The position numbers and the translations under genes are program-made. Positions 38,225 through 47,482 of a stretch of 64,000 nt of DNA are shown here, one piece after another; the first letter of the stretch is position 1; each line of letters starts with the position of its first letter. The notes below the pieces were generated by a model. It had not been told where the DNA came from, did not search any database, and saw only the letters and a list, made by a program, of their open reading frames with translations. This stretch comes from Prevotella sp. ne3005 (GTDB lineage: Bacteria; Bacteroidota; Bacteroidia; Bacteroidales; Bacteroidaceae): the NCBI RefSeq assembly GCF_900110085.1, contig NZ_FOCK01000003.1, positions 186,001-250,000 on the forward strand. Reading direction: 5' to 3'.

Positions 38225-41200
38225 TTAGAATGTAACACTTATACCAAGAACCATCTTTCTCATGTTAGGATATACACCCTTGTCAAGACCTGGGCAGTTG
38301 TACTCCTGAGTGCAGTTTTCAGGATCGAGACCAGGATACTTGGTGAATGTGAAGAAGTCATCGAGAGAGATGTATGCACGAACATTCTCCATATAAGCCT
38401 TCCTAGTAATGTTCTTTGGCAAGGTGTAACCAAGCTGAATCTGCTTGAGCTTGAAGAATGATCCATCATAAACCATGGCTGAAGAACGCCAGAATGTACC
38501 ACTACCTGCTACAGAAGCGGCTGTAGGCATGTTACCATCCTTGAAGTCCTCATAAACGCCCTTGGCTACGTTGTTGTAACCTGTACGATAGAGACCGTAG
38601 TAAATATCGTTACCACCCTCACCAGCACCGAAGATGGTCAGGTCGATACCCTTATACTCAGCATTCAGTGTGATACCGTAAGTTACAGAAGGAAGACCAG
38701 AACCAACGTTGGTCATGTCCTCAGCCTGCGGGTCGTTGGTTGTACCACCGTCCTTTGTGTAATAAAGGGCAGTACCGTCAGCAGCTCTACCAGCATACTT
38801 ATAACCACGCATGTACCAGATGGGCTCACCCTTCTCGAAGTAGCAGCGAACAACCTCAGGGCTAGAACCCTCAACAGTTGCACCGGCAATACGCTCGATA
38901 GAAGGATCAAGGTAAGTAACCTTATTCTTCAGAGTAGCGAAGTTTCCAGAAATGCTATAGTTGAAGTCACCAATATGATCCTTCCAAGTGAGTTCAAACT
39001 CAAGACCGCTATTCTCTACCTCACCGGCATTGATAGTCATTGAAGAGAAACCAGACTCAGGCATTACAGGAGCAGAAACGAGAAGGTCCTTTGTGGTCTT
39101 CTTATACCAGTCGATACCCAGAGAGAGGCGATCGCTGAAGAAACGGAGGTCGAGACCGAGGTCAATCTGCTGAGACTTCTCCCAAGTAAGGTCGGGGTTG
39201 GCAATACCGTTAGGCATAGAACCATAAGAAGCAGCGTTGGTTGCACCATACTGATACCACTGGCTGTTCAGAGAAATACCTGCGGTGTAGGCATAGTTGT
39301 TCAGCACGTTTACGTTACCGTTAGTACCCCAAGATGCACGGATCTTACCGAATGAGATGATGCTGGGATCAATGTTATTCTTGAAGAAGCTCTCGTTAGA
39401 GAATGTCCAACCTGCAGATGCAGAGAAGAAGTAACCCCAACGGTTGTCCTTAGACAGCTTAGAAGAGTCGAAAGCGTCGGCACGGAAGTTACCCTGCAGG
39501 CTGTAGCGGTTGTCGTAGTTGTAGAGAAGACGACCGAAGTAAGAGAGAGCACGAGTGGTGTTAGGCATACCACTGAAGTTCTTAACAGTGCTTTCGTTAC
39601 CATTTACACAATTGAGGTAAATATAGTTGTCCTCGTATGCGTTCAGGATATCCGGACCCTGTGCATTGGCGCTAACACCGTTTGAGTCGTACTGACGATA
39701 AGACATACCGACCATCGCACCAACATTGTGCTTACCGAAGTCCTGGTTGTAGTTGATGAAGTTTTCCCACTGATACCAGGTAGAGTTGTTGCTGGCTCCC
39801 TCAATTCTATAGTTGTCACCCTTGGTCTGAGCATTCAGATAATATGGATACTCCCAGTTAGAGCTGTTGTTGAATGAGATACGATAGCCGAGACGAGAAG
39901 TGAATGTTACATATTTAATAGGTGTAATGTTCATGAAGACAGTACCATTGATGTTAACACCACTGTTCTTACCCTCTGCACGATCGCGCTGAGAGAAGGG
40001 GTTACCACCGGCAAGACGCTGGTTGAAATAAGAGGTGGCATAGTAGCCATTATTGTCACCGAAGAGCGTATAGTTTGAGTTACCAGCCTGGATTTCATTG
40101 TAGTAATTACGATAGTCACCCAGCATCTGCTCAGGCTTGGTCCAGTACATCGGAGTCAGCGGGTCGATGAGGAGCAGCATTTCGAAAGAAGAACCATAAC
40201 CGTTCTCAGAAACGCCACGGGTAGACCATTTCTCAACAGAGGTGTTGGTACCGATCTGCAACCACTCCTTAATCTTATAGTCAGCATTGATCTGGGCAGT
40301 CAGACGCTCATACTTATCCTTGTTGCCCTTGACGATACCGTCCTGATTAACATAGCTTGCGCTCAGGAAGTAAGAACCGCGGTCATTAGCACCCTGGAAG
40401 GTCAGCGTGTGCTGCTGTGCCCAAGTGTTCTCGAAATACTCACCAAGCCAGTCTGTATTGGTGTTGGGGTTCCAACCATACTGAGTCTGAGCATCAGACA
40501 TATCGGCATTGACGCGCTCTGCACCGAGCTGCATGGTCATCCAGTCCTTGAACTGGCTAGCGTTAAGGAGCTTACCTACGTGGCCAAGAGACTGGTTGGT
40601 AAACTTACCTTCATAAGAAATGGTACCCTGACCCTTCTTACCAGACTTAGTGGTAATCAGCACGACACCATTACCAGCCTCAGCACCGTAAATGGCAGCC
40701 GAAGCAGCGTCCTTCAGCACCTCCATTGACTCAATCATTGAGGGGTCGAGGTACTGGATGCTTGAAACCTGAAGACCATCGACAATCAACAGAGGACCGA
40801 TGTTACTTGAGTTTGAAGAATATCCGCGGACGCGAATAGAAGCACCCTGACCAGGCTTACCAGAACTGTTCAGGATCTGTACACCAGCGGCCTTACCCTG
40901 CAGAGCAGCAGCAGCGTCAGTTGTAGAACGGTGCTTCAGATCCTCAGCCTTTACCTGGGCAACAGAACCTGTCAAGTCGCTCTTCTTCTGAACACCATAA
41001 CCGATGACCACCACATCGTTCAGTGTCTGGGCGTCCTCATTCAGTGTGACCTGAATGTTGTTACGACCATTCACCTTCACGGTCTCTGTGGTATAACCGA
41101 TGTAACTGATAACCAGTGTGGCATTGTTGTCAGCCTGAACACTAAAGTCACCATTGAAATCAGTAATGGCACCAGTCTTGGCGCCCTGAACTTTTACACT

Positions 41201-41335
41201 AGCACCAATGATTGGTTCGCCAGCTACATCCTTCACCGTTCCTTTTACTAGGCTCTGAGCCATAGCTCCCAGCGGGAACAAACAGAGCAGAAACAGTGCC
41301 ATTAATGGCTTTTGCAGTGATTTAAAATTCCACAT
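38225..41335 (-). CDS. SusC-like TonB-dependent outer-membrane transporter
   Basis: 1036 aa with a signal peptide ending GAMAQ, a carboxypeptidase-D-like regulatory domain (VKGTVKDVAGEPIIGASV), a TonB-box region (DVVVIGYG), a plug domain (IRVRGYSSN) and a 22-strand barrel ending in SVTF. It imports oligosaccharides, probably arabinoxylan or xylan fragments given the neighbouring GH43 genes. It leads the SusC-SusD unit with a 105-nt leader after the -7 box. Confidence 0.96.
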   Translation of the reverse strand: MWNFKSLQKPLMALFLLCLFPLGAMAQSLVKGTVKDVAGEPIIGASVKVQGAKTGAITDFNGDFSVQADNNATLVISYIGYTTETVKVNGRNNIQVTLNEDAQTLNDVVVIGYGVQKKSDLTGSVAQVKAEDLKHRSTTDAAAALQGKAAGVQILNSSGKPGQGASIRVRGYSSNSSNIGPLLIVDGLQVSSIQYLDPSMIESMEVLKDAASAAIYGAEAGNGVVLITTKSGKKGQGTISYEGKFTNQSLGHVGKLLNASQFKDWMTMQLGAERVNADMSDAQTQYGWNPNTNTDWLGEYFENTWAQQHTLTFQGANDRGSYFLSASYVNQDGIVKGNKDKYERLTAQINADYKIKEWLQIGTNTSVEKWSTRGVSENGYGSSFEMLLLIDPLTPMYWTKPEQMLGDYRNYYNEIQAGNSNYTLFGDNNGYYATSYFNQRLAGGNPFSQRDRAEGKNSGVNINGTVFMNITPIKYVTFTSRLGYRISFNNSSNWEYPYYLNAQTKGDNYRIEGASNNSTWYQWENFINYNQDFGKHNVGAMVGMSYRQYDSNGVSANAQGPDILNAYEDNYIYLNCVNGNESTVKNFSGMPNTTRALSYFGRLLYNYDNRYSLQGNFRADAFDSSKLSKDNRWGYFFSASAGWTFSNESFFKNNIDPSIISFGKIRASWGTNGNVNVLNNYAYTAGISLNSQWYQYGATNAASYGSMPNGIANPDLTWEKSQQIDLGLDLRFFSDRLSLGIDWYKKTTKDLLVSAPVMPESGFSSMTINAGEVENSGLEFELTWKDHIGDFNYSISGNFATLKNKVTYLDPSIERIAGATVEGSSPEVVRCYFEKGEPIWYMRGYKYAGRAADGTALYYTKDGGTTNDPQAEDMTNVGSGLPSVTYGITLNAEYKGIDLTIFGAGEGGNDIYYGLYRTGYNNVAKGVYEDFKDGNMPTAASVAGSGTFWRSSAMVYDGSFFKLKQIQLGYTLPKNITRKAYMENVRAYISLDDFFTFTKYPGLDPENCTQEYNCPGLDKGVYPNMRKMVLGISVTF

Positions 41336-41440
41336 GATTTAATGAATTAGTTAGAAATTATAATGTATAAAAAGTTTGTTGACTTATATTTTTTCAAGTG
41401 TACAGCCCATCCCGGGTTCGCGCTTTTAACTTTCATTGTG

Positions 41441-41448
41441 CAAAGATA
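41441..41448 (-). promoter_or_regulatory. -7 box of the SusCD unit
   Basis: TATCTTTG on the minus strand, 105 bp before ATG. No -33 box at the usual spacing, as expected for an activator-dependent promoter. Confidence 0.55.
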
Positions 41449-41545
41449 TTACAAATTTAACTCATACACTTTATTATTTGTATCGCGGACTTTACCTAAC
41501 GGAAACAATAGGCAAAAATGTTACATTTGGCAAAGTCTCTGTTAC

Positions 41546-41590
41546 AAAACAAAAATGCCCCATTAACAAGCATTATTGTTATTGGGGCAT
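41546..41590 (-). terminator. Terminator of the MgtC-like gene
   Basis: ATGCCCCA-TAACAA pairs with TTGTTA-TGGGGCAT (41555-41590), one mismatch, followed on the minus strand by TTTTGTTTTG. Confidence 0.85.
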
Positions 41591-41625
41591 AAAAGGGAGA
41601 AAACCTATCGACAGGATTTCGAGAA

Positions 41626-42075
41626 TCAATCGTGTTTTCTCTTTTTATCAAACTTATGCAAGAAGAAATTGAAAGCTTCCAGTCCTACAAGTACCAAGAA
41701 CGTGGAAGCGATAGACAATACATACATACCACCTCCGCAGGCCAGGCCAATGGCAGCGGTCACCCAAAGACCAGCAGCCGTAGTCAAACCACGGACCACA
41801 TTCTCACTCTTATGGAAGATAATGGTACCTGCACCTATGAAACCGATACCCGACACCACCTGAGCAGCTACACGCGACACGTCCCAACGGTGCTCAGGAG
41901 TATGCATCGCCCCCTCAAAACCATAGGCCGACACGATCATAAACAAGGCAGAGCCTAAGGCCACAAGGAAGTGGGTGCGGAAACCCGCCTCTTTGGCACG
42001 GTACTCACGCTCCAGACCAATGGCACCACCCAATAGTGCTGCCACAAAAATTCTTAGAATAAACTCCAGTTCCAT
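41626..42075 (-). CDS. MgtC/SapB-family membrane protein
   Basis: 149 aa, four hydrophobic helices with the family blocks GGAIGLEREYRAKEAGFRTH and GIGFIGAGTI. MgtC-type proteins inhibit or modulate ATP synthase and magnesium or acid adaptation in other bacteria; this short form has only the membrane domain. Downstream of the GNAT gene by 13 bp, so probably cotranscribed. Confidence 0.92.
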   Translation of the reverse strand: MELEFILRIFVAALLGGAIGLEREYRAKEAGFRTHFLVALGSALFMIVSAYGFEGAMHTPEHRWDVSRVAAQVVSGIGFIGAGTIIFHKSENVVRGLTTAAGLWVTAAIGLACGGGMYVLSIASTFLVLVGLEAFNFFLHKFDKKRKHD

Positions 42076-42088
42076 CGTATTTCAATTA

Positions 42089-43234
42089 TTACTGATTACT
42101 GATCGATTTCCGATAGCATCGGTGCCTTCTGTGTATCGTGGCCTCCAGATACTGCCACTGTGAGAGAACACCTTCATTGGTCTCCATCTGCGGACCCGTC
42201 TCTGCCCACTCAAAGCCATACCGCTGGAACCAGCGGATAAGGTCGTCGAAGATCAGGGCGTTAGCGCCCTTGGCACGATATTCGGGCAGGACACCGATGA
42301 GCAGCAGATCGACAATAGGCGTCTTGTGCCATTTCAGGATCTTCAACAGATGCCACCAGCCAAAGGGCAGGAAACGACCGTCACGCGTCTTCTGCAATGC
42401 CCTTGAGAACGAGGGGAAGGTGATACCAAAGCCCACCATCTTGTCACCATCCATGATGGCAGTCACAAGATTCAGGTCGGCAATCTTGATATAGTCGTTG
42501 ACGAGCTTATTAACTTGCGAGTCGGACAATTCAGAAAAACCATATAGATCCTTATAGGTGGCATTCAGCAAACGGAACACCTCATGCCCCCAGCCTTCGT
42601 CAATGAGTTCTTTACGGGTGAACTTATGCACACGGAGTCCATAGCGTTTACGCACCATCTCCGTGACCTTGGCAAACTTCTCAGGCACAACTTCGGGCAC
42701 TTTCACCTTCGACTCCAGATAATCGTTGTCCTTCTTGAAACCAGCCAGCCGTTCCATGTGCTTAGGGTAGTAGGGGTAATTGTAGTTGATATACATCGTC
42801 GACAGCTGGTCGAAGCCCTCGACGAGCATTCCCTCACGGTCGGTATCGATAAAGCCCAACGGACCGGCAATCTCATTCATCCCCCGCTGGCGGCCCCACT
42901 CTTCCACTGTTTTCAGTAACGCTTCAGACACTTCCGGGTCATCGATGAAGTCAAACCATCCAAAACGTACCTGACGGCAGTTCCAGCGCTCATTGGCACG
43001 ACGGTTAATGATGGCTGCTACACGCCCCACGACCTGACCATCCTTGTAGGCTAAGAAATAATCAGCGTCACAGCACTCAAACGAAGGATTCTTGTCACGA
43101 CGGAGTGTCGCCATCTCGTCAGAATACAAATAAGGCACGGCACAGTCGTTGTCACGATACAGGTCGTAGTAAAACTGGATGAACAGTTTCAGTTCTTTCT
43201 TGGTGTTTACCTTCTTTATCTTTATCATCTCCAT
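42089..43234 (-). CDS. GNAT-fold N-acetyltransferase-like protein
   Basis: About 381 aa, no signal peptide. Typical features are FECCDADYFLAYKDGQVVGRVAAI at the start of the acetyl-CoA fold, GPLGFIDTDREGMLVEGFD, and a C-terminal LIGVLPEYRAKGANALI block resembling a GNAT motif A. The family is common in Bacteroidota with no assigned substrate. The frame is open to a TTG at 43255, but the first ATGs are 43234 and 43228; a TACCTTTG -7 box lies just upstream (about 43252-43259). Confidence 0.75.
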   Translation of the reverse strand: MEMIKIKKVNTKKELKLFIQFYYDLYRDNDCAVPYLYSDEMATLRRDKNPSFECCDADYFLAYKDGQVVGRVAAIINRRANERWNCRQVRFGWFDFIDDPEVSEALLKTVEEWGRQRGMNEIAGPLGFIDTDREGMLVEGFDQLSTMYINYNYPYYPKHMERLAGFKKDNDYLESKVKVPEVVPEKFAKVTEMVRKRYGLRVHKFTRKELIDEGWGHEVFRLLNATYKDLYGFSELSDSQVNKLVNDYIKIADLNLVTAIMDGDKMVGFGITFPSFSRALQKTRDGRFLPFGWWHLLKILKWHKTPIVDLLLIGVLPEYRAKGANALIFDDLIRWFQRYGFEWAETGPQMETNEGVLSQWQYLEATIHRRHRCYRKSISNQ

Positions 43235-43324
43235 GAAAAGTGAAATCGACTGCAAAGGTACTAAAAATCAATTGCATAACAAAAGTTTTTCCTGTTTTTT
43301 TGAGAAAACGGAAAATAAAAGCAC

Positions 43325-45205
43325 TTACAGCGCGTCGATATATTCGTAGAGTTTTTTATAAAAGGGGTGGCGAGTCATGGTAGAAGCATCGCCGAGGATG
43401 ATGAGTTTCATACGGGCACGGGTAATGGCGACATTCATACGGCGCAAGTCACGAAGGAAGCCTATTTGCCCCTCGTCATTGGCTCGGACGAGTGAGATCA
43501 GGATGACATCACGCTCCTGTCCCTGAAAGCCATCGACGGTATTCACACTGATCAGATGGCGGTAAGGCTTGAAGAAATCCTTCTTCTTCAACAACCGGCG
43601 GAGATACTGCACCTGGGCCCGATAAGGGGAGATGACTCCCACGTCAATACGTTCGTCAAGGATGCGCTGTTTACCAATCTTACCGAAATAGTTCTCCAGA
43701 GCCATCAGCGTCAACTCTGCCTCTGCCTTATTGATACGTCCAAACGATTCACCGACAAACTCTTCCTTGAACAACGACTCTTCATTCTCAGGAAGTTGGA
43801 ATTGTGAGGTGTCCACCCATGTCATGGGGATATCAAGATCGAGTATGCTGCGAAATTTCACCTCTGGCGCACTCTCCACCTGATTACCATAGAACCAGTC
43901 GCTGGAAAACCGCATAATCTCTTCGTTCATGCGATACTGCATCTTCAGTAGGGTGACCACCTCGGGCTTATTATCCACGATACGTTCCATGAGCGTCTTA
44001 CCAAGGCCAGCCTTCAAAGCAGCAAAACTCTTGACCGTCGGTGGAAGCTGACAATGGTCGCCAGCAAGAATCACCCTTGACACCCTGCGGATAGGAATCC
44101 AGCAGGCGGCCTCCAAAGCCTGTGCGGCCTCGTCGATAAACAACGTACCAAACTTCTGTCCCTCCAACAGGCGGTTGGCAGAACCTACTAAGGTACAGGC
44201 GATAACCCGTGCCTCATCAAAGAGCTGAGCATTGATACGCACTTCGAGTTCTGTAGCCCGTTCCTTCAGGCGTTCCAGTTTCTGATGATACTTCTCATCA
44301 CCTCGCTTGCGGTGGGCACGGAGCTCACGGATAGCCTTACGGATAGCCCACAACAACTCATAGTCGGGATGAGCCTCAAAGCGGCGCTCGTAGGTGAATG
44401 ACAACATCTTATCATTCACGCGCGTGGGATTACCTATTCTAAGAACGTTGATACCACGGTCGACGAGTTTCTCCGAGATCCAGTCCACCGCCATGTTACT
44501 CTGTGCACAGACCAACACCTGATTCTCACGGCGCAGCGTCTCATAGATGGCCTCCACAAGCGTAGTCGTCTTGCCCGTACCTGGAGGGCCGTGGACGATA
44601 GCCACATCCTTGGCACGCAGCACTTTGTTGACCGCCTCCTCCTGTGTACGGTTCAGGTAAGGGAAGTGCATCGGTGCAAAACTGAAGGTCTCTGCCTGCT
44701 GACGGGAGTAGAAGAGATCACGCAGATAACCCAAACGCCCTTTCGCCTTTATAACACGGTCGAGCGCGTCGAACATCATCTTATAACTGGTCTCATCGAA
44801 AAAGAGCTGGACTCCTACGTTCTCTGCCCCTTGCACATCGATCAGCTGTCCGTTGTCTGGTACCGACACCACCATTCTGTCACCATCGACATAGCTGACG
44901 GTACCAGTGAAAGAGAAATACTTAATCTGATCCTTCTCGCCAACGCTGAAGAAACAAACAGGTTTTCCGAACTCGAAGTTATGCTCAATCTCCTCATCGC
45001 CCTGACGGTACACCTCCACCACCAATTGGTTAAGGGAGTTATAATAGCTCTTACCTATCTTCAGGGGATACCAGGCATCGCCACGCTTGACCTTCCGCAA
45101 CAGCCCCATCTCCTCGGTCTGCTTGCGGAAAGACTCCTTCTCTGCCTGATACTCCAACTGGAGCAACAGACGCTGTTGCTGTAGTGCCTGTATCGGATTT
45201 GTCAT
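43325..45205 (-). CDS. Superfamily 1 DNA/RNA helicase (UPF1/IGHMBP2-like)
   Basis: 626 aa. N-terminal beta-barrel domain, then SF1B helicase motifs: GPPGTGKTTT (I), CAQSNMAVD (Ia), FIDEAAQA (II), AGDHCQLPPTV (III), QYRMNEEI (IV), VNTVDGFQGQERDVI (V) and NVAITRARMKL (VI). All motifs are intact, so it should be an active ATP-dependent 5'-3' helicase on nucleic acid. Divergent from the pyridoxal-kinase-like gene through a shared promoter. Confidence 0.92.
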   Translation of the reverse strand: MTNPIQALQQQRLLLQLEYQAEKESFRKQTEEMGLLRKVKRGDAWYPLKIGKSYYNSLNQLVVEVYRQGDEEIEHNFEFGKPVCFFSVGEKDQIKYFSFTGTVSYVDGDRMVVSVPDNGQLIDVQGAENVGVQLFFDETSYKMMFDALDRVIKAKGRLGYLRDLFYSRQQAETFSFAPMHFPYLNRTQEEAVNKVLRAKDVAIVHGPPGTGKTTTLVEAIYETLRRENQVLVCAQSNMAVDWISEKLVDRGINVLRIGNPTRVNDKMLSFTYERRFEAHPDYELLWAIRKAIRELRAHRKRGDEKYHQKLERLKERATELEVRINAQLFDEARVIACTLVGSANRLLEGQKFGTLFIDEAAQALEAACWIPIRRVSRVILAGDHCQLPPTVKSFAALKAGLGKTLMERIVDNKPEVVTLLKMQYRMNEEIMRFSSDWFYGNQVESAPEVKFRSILDLDIPMTWVDTSQFQLPENEESLFKEEFVGESFGRINKAEAELTLMALENYFGKIGKQRILDERIDVGVISPYRAQVQYLRRLLKKKDFFKPYRHLISVNTVDGFQGQERDVILISLVRANDEGQIGFLRDLRRMNVAITRARMKLIILGDASTMTRHPFYKKLYEYIDAL

Positions 45206-45215
45206 AATTTGGCTG

Positions 45216-45263
45216 CAAAGTTACAATTAATTTTTGCAATATGCAAAAAATGTCGTAACTTTG
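45216..45263. promoter_or_regulatory. Face-to-face promoters with overlapping -33 region
   Basis: Minus promoter: TTTG (45244-45247 read on minus), 20 bp, TAACTTTG (45216-45223). Plus promoter: TTTG (45233-45236), 19 bp, TAACTTTG (45256-45263). The two -33 boxes lie in one near-palindrome TTTTTGCAATATGCAAAAA. Both -7 boxes continue as CAGCC and lie 10 and 8 nt from the ATGs. Confidence 0.8.
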
Positions 45264-45271
45264 CAGCCGAA

Positions 45272-46084
45272 ATGAAACAGATACTTTTAATCAACGATGT
45301 GGTAGGCTATGGAAAAGTGGGTATGGGAGCCATGTTACCCATCCTCTCCTACCTTGGCATTCCCACGTACAGTCTGCCGACGGCACTCGTCTCGAACACG
45401 CTCGACTACGGATCATTCAACATACAGGACACCACCGACTATATCCGTGGCACGCTGCCCGTATGGAAGCAGCTCGGATTCTCGTTTGATGCCATCTGCA
45501 CAGGTCTGATGTTCAGCGACGAACAGGCAAAGCTCGTGGCAGGTTATTGCAAGGAACAGGGTGATCTGGGGACCTGGGTCTTCGTAGACCCCATCCTTGG
45601 CGATGGCGGACGACTCTATAACGGAGTTAGCCAGAAACAGGTGGAACTGATGCGCGACATGGTGGCTGTGGCCCATCTCACCTTCCCGAACTATACCGAG
45701 GCCTGCTATCTGACAAATACACCGATTAAGATGGAAGGCATCTCCTGGGAAGAGGCAGGCGACCTGCTCGACAAGCTGCGCGACATCGGCTGTAAGTCGG
45801 CCCTTATCACCAGTTGTAAGATCGACGGCCAGAATGCCGTAGCAGGCTACAATCATTTTGAAGACCACTACTTCCATCTGGAGTATCACGAGATACCAGG
45901 ACTTTTCCATGGTACTGGCGACATCTTCTCGGCTGTCCTCATCGGACATCTGCTGAATGGCGAGCCTATGAAGACGTCCACCCGGACGGCTATGGACACC
46001 GTGTTCCGCATGATCGACCGCTACAGGGATACCGATGACAAAAACCGAGGCATCCCCATTGAGAAGTGCCTCGATCTCTTGTGA
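45272..46084 (+). CDS. Pyridoxal/pyridoxamine kinase-like protein (PfkB/ribokinase fold)
   Basis: About 270 aa. Blocks include NDVVGYGKVGMGAMLPILS at the N-terminus, FVDPILGDGGRLY, and the catalytic GTGDIFSAVL with Asp at the phosphoryl-transfer site. This matches the bacterial PdxK/PdxY-like group that phosphorylates B6 vitamers. Start 45272 is 8 nt from the -7 box; the upstream frame to 45209 would cross both promoters. Confidence 0.88.
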   Translation: MKQILLINDVVGYGKVGMGAMLPILSYLGIPTYSLPTALVSNTLDYGSFNIQDTTDYIRGTLPVWKQLGFSFDAICTGLMFSDEQAKLVAGYCKEQGDLGTWVFVDPILGDGGRLYNGVSQKQVELMRDMVAVAHLTFPNYTEACYLTNTPIKMEGISWEEAGDLLDKLRDIGCKSALITSCKIDGQNAVAGYNHFEDHYFHLEYHEIPGLFHGTGDIFSAVLIGHLLNGEPMKTSTRTAMDTVFRMIDRYRDTDDKNRGIPIEKCLDLL

Positions 46085-46162
46085 TTCATATAAACAAGCA
46101 CAGATATGCTTTCATAAGCGATAACCGGGAAAGCTACGATACTTTGTATGGAATTTAGTTAA

Positions 46163-47470
46163 ATGTCGTTAATTCATCTGTTAATTGCTGATTTACCACT
46201 GCCAGAGCGGTTTACCTATCCCTTCTGCTATGAGCCTCATCCGCTCTGCCAGATGGCTGCCGAGGAGGTAAAACGGGAGATTGAGCGCATCTTGCCGACG
46301 GAGGGAAAGATGTTTGGTGTGTTGGTGGTGAAAGCCGAACAGGGATTAGGTTTTTTGGCGGCTTATTCCGGACTTCTTGAAGGACGTAACGACTGGCCTT
46401 ACTTCGTGCCGCCCGTTTTCGATGCCCAACAGCCCGAGGGTCATTTCAAACAAACAGAACGGGCAATATCAGCCAAGGGTGGCGACAAACAGATGTCACA
46501 GGAACTACAGTTATGGCTATTCCACCAATACCGGATGCTGAACGCCAAAGGCGAGACAAAAGACCTGGTGGACATCTGGCAGGACTATCATTGCTCTCCC
46601 CGGATTCGCAACAAATACCCCTTGCCGCCTGGTGGCACTGGCGACTGCTGTGCACCGAAACTCCTGCAATACGCCTTTAGCCATGGCTTAAGGCCCGTCT
46701 GCATGGCCGAGTTCTGGTGGGGACCTTCGCCAAAGAGCGAGATCCGTCATCACGGACAGTTTTACCCTGCCTGCCGGGGCAAGTGCAAGCCCATCCTCAC
46801 CTGGATGCTGCAGGGTCTTGACGTAGACCCCAACCCGGAAGAAACTGGGGCATCCCATCTAACCATCGAAGTCATCTACCAAGACACGACGCTGGCCGTC
46901 ATCAACAAGCCATCAGGATTGCTGAGTGTCCCTGGCCGTACGGAAGACCACTCTGTAGCCACCATCGCCATGGAGCGCTGGCCGGGTTCCTTGCCCGTCC
47001 ACCGTCTGGATATGGGCACATCAGGACTGATGGTCATTGCCAAAACCAAAGAGGCCTATGTGTCGTTACAGGAACAATTCGTGAAACGCACCGTCAAGAA
47101 GCGTTATATCGCCCTCGTTGAGGGTATCGTGAAAGAGCCCAAAGGCCGTATCACCCTACCCTTGATCTTCGACCCGATGAATCGTCCCCGCCAGATGGTG
47201 GACTACCAACGGGGCAAGTCGGCAGTGACGGAATATGAGGTGCTTGATGCCAGAGACGGGAGGACTCTCCTCGCCCTCTATCCCCACACCGGCCGCACCC
47301 ACCAGCTGCGTATGCACTGTGCCCACCCCGACGGACTAGGCAGTCCCATCGTCGGTGATGAACTCTACGGCCACAAGGCCGAACGGCTCTGTCTGCATTG
47401 TGACCAAATAGAATTCGCCCACCCCGTTACAGGTGAGCGAATGTCTTTCAATCTGCCGAATCCTTTTTAA
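46163..47470 (+). CDS. RluA-family pseudouridine synthase with long N-terminal domain
   Basis: 435 aa. The C-terminal half (about 225-435) is an RluA/TruC-type synthase with catalytic Asp in HRLDMGTSGL, and HTGRTHQLR and GDELYG blocks. The N-terminal about 215 aa form a separate domain with GTGDCCAPKLLQYA and CRGKCKPIL cysteines. It should isomerise uridines in rRNA or tRNA. It converges with the regulator gene, with 12 bp between stops. Confidence 0.9.
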   Translation: MSLIHLLIADLPLPERFTYPFCYEPHPLCQMAAEEVKREIERILPTEGKMFGVLVVKAEQGLGFLAAYSGLLEGRNDWPYFVPPVFDAQQPEGHFKQTERAISAKGGDKQMSQELQLWLFHQYRMLNAKGETKDLVDIWQDYHCSPRIRNKYPLPPGGTGDCCAPKLLQYAFSHGLRPVCMAEFWWGPSPKSEIRHHGQFYPACRGKCKPILTWMLQGLDVDPNPEETGASHLTIEVIYQDTTLAVINKPSGLLSVPGRTEDHSVATIAMERWPGSLPVHRLDMGTSGLMVIAKTKEAYVSLQEQFVKRTVKKRYIALVEGIVKEPKGRITLPLIFDPMNRPRQMVDYQRGKSAVTEYEVLDARDGRTLLALYPHTGRTHQLRMHCAHPDGLGSPIVGDELYGHKAERLCLHCDQIEFAHPVTGERMSFNLPNPF

Positions 47471-47482
47471 AAAAGACCGTTT

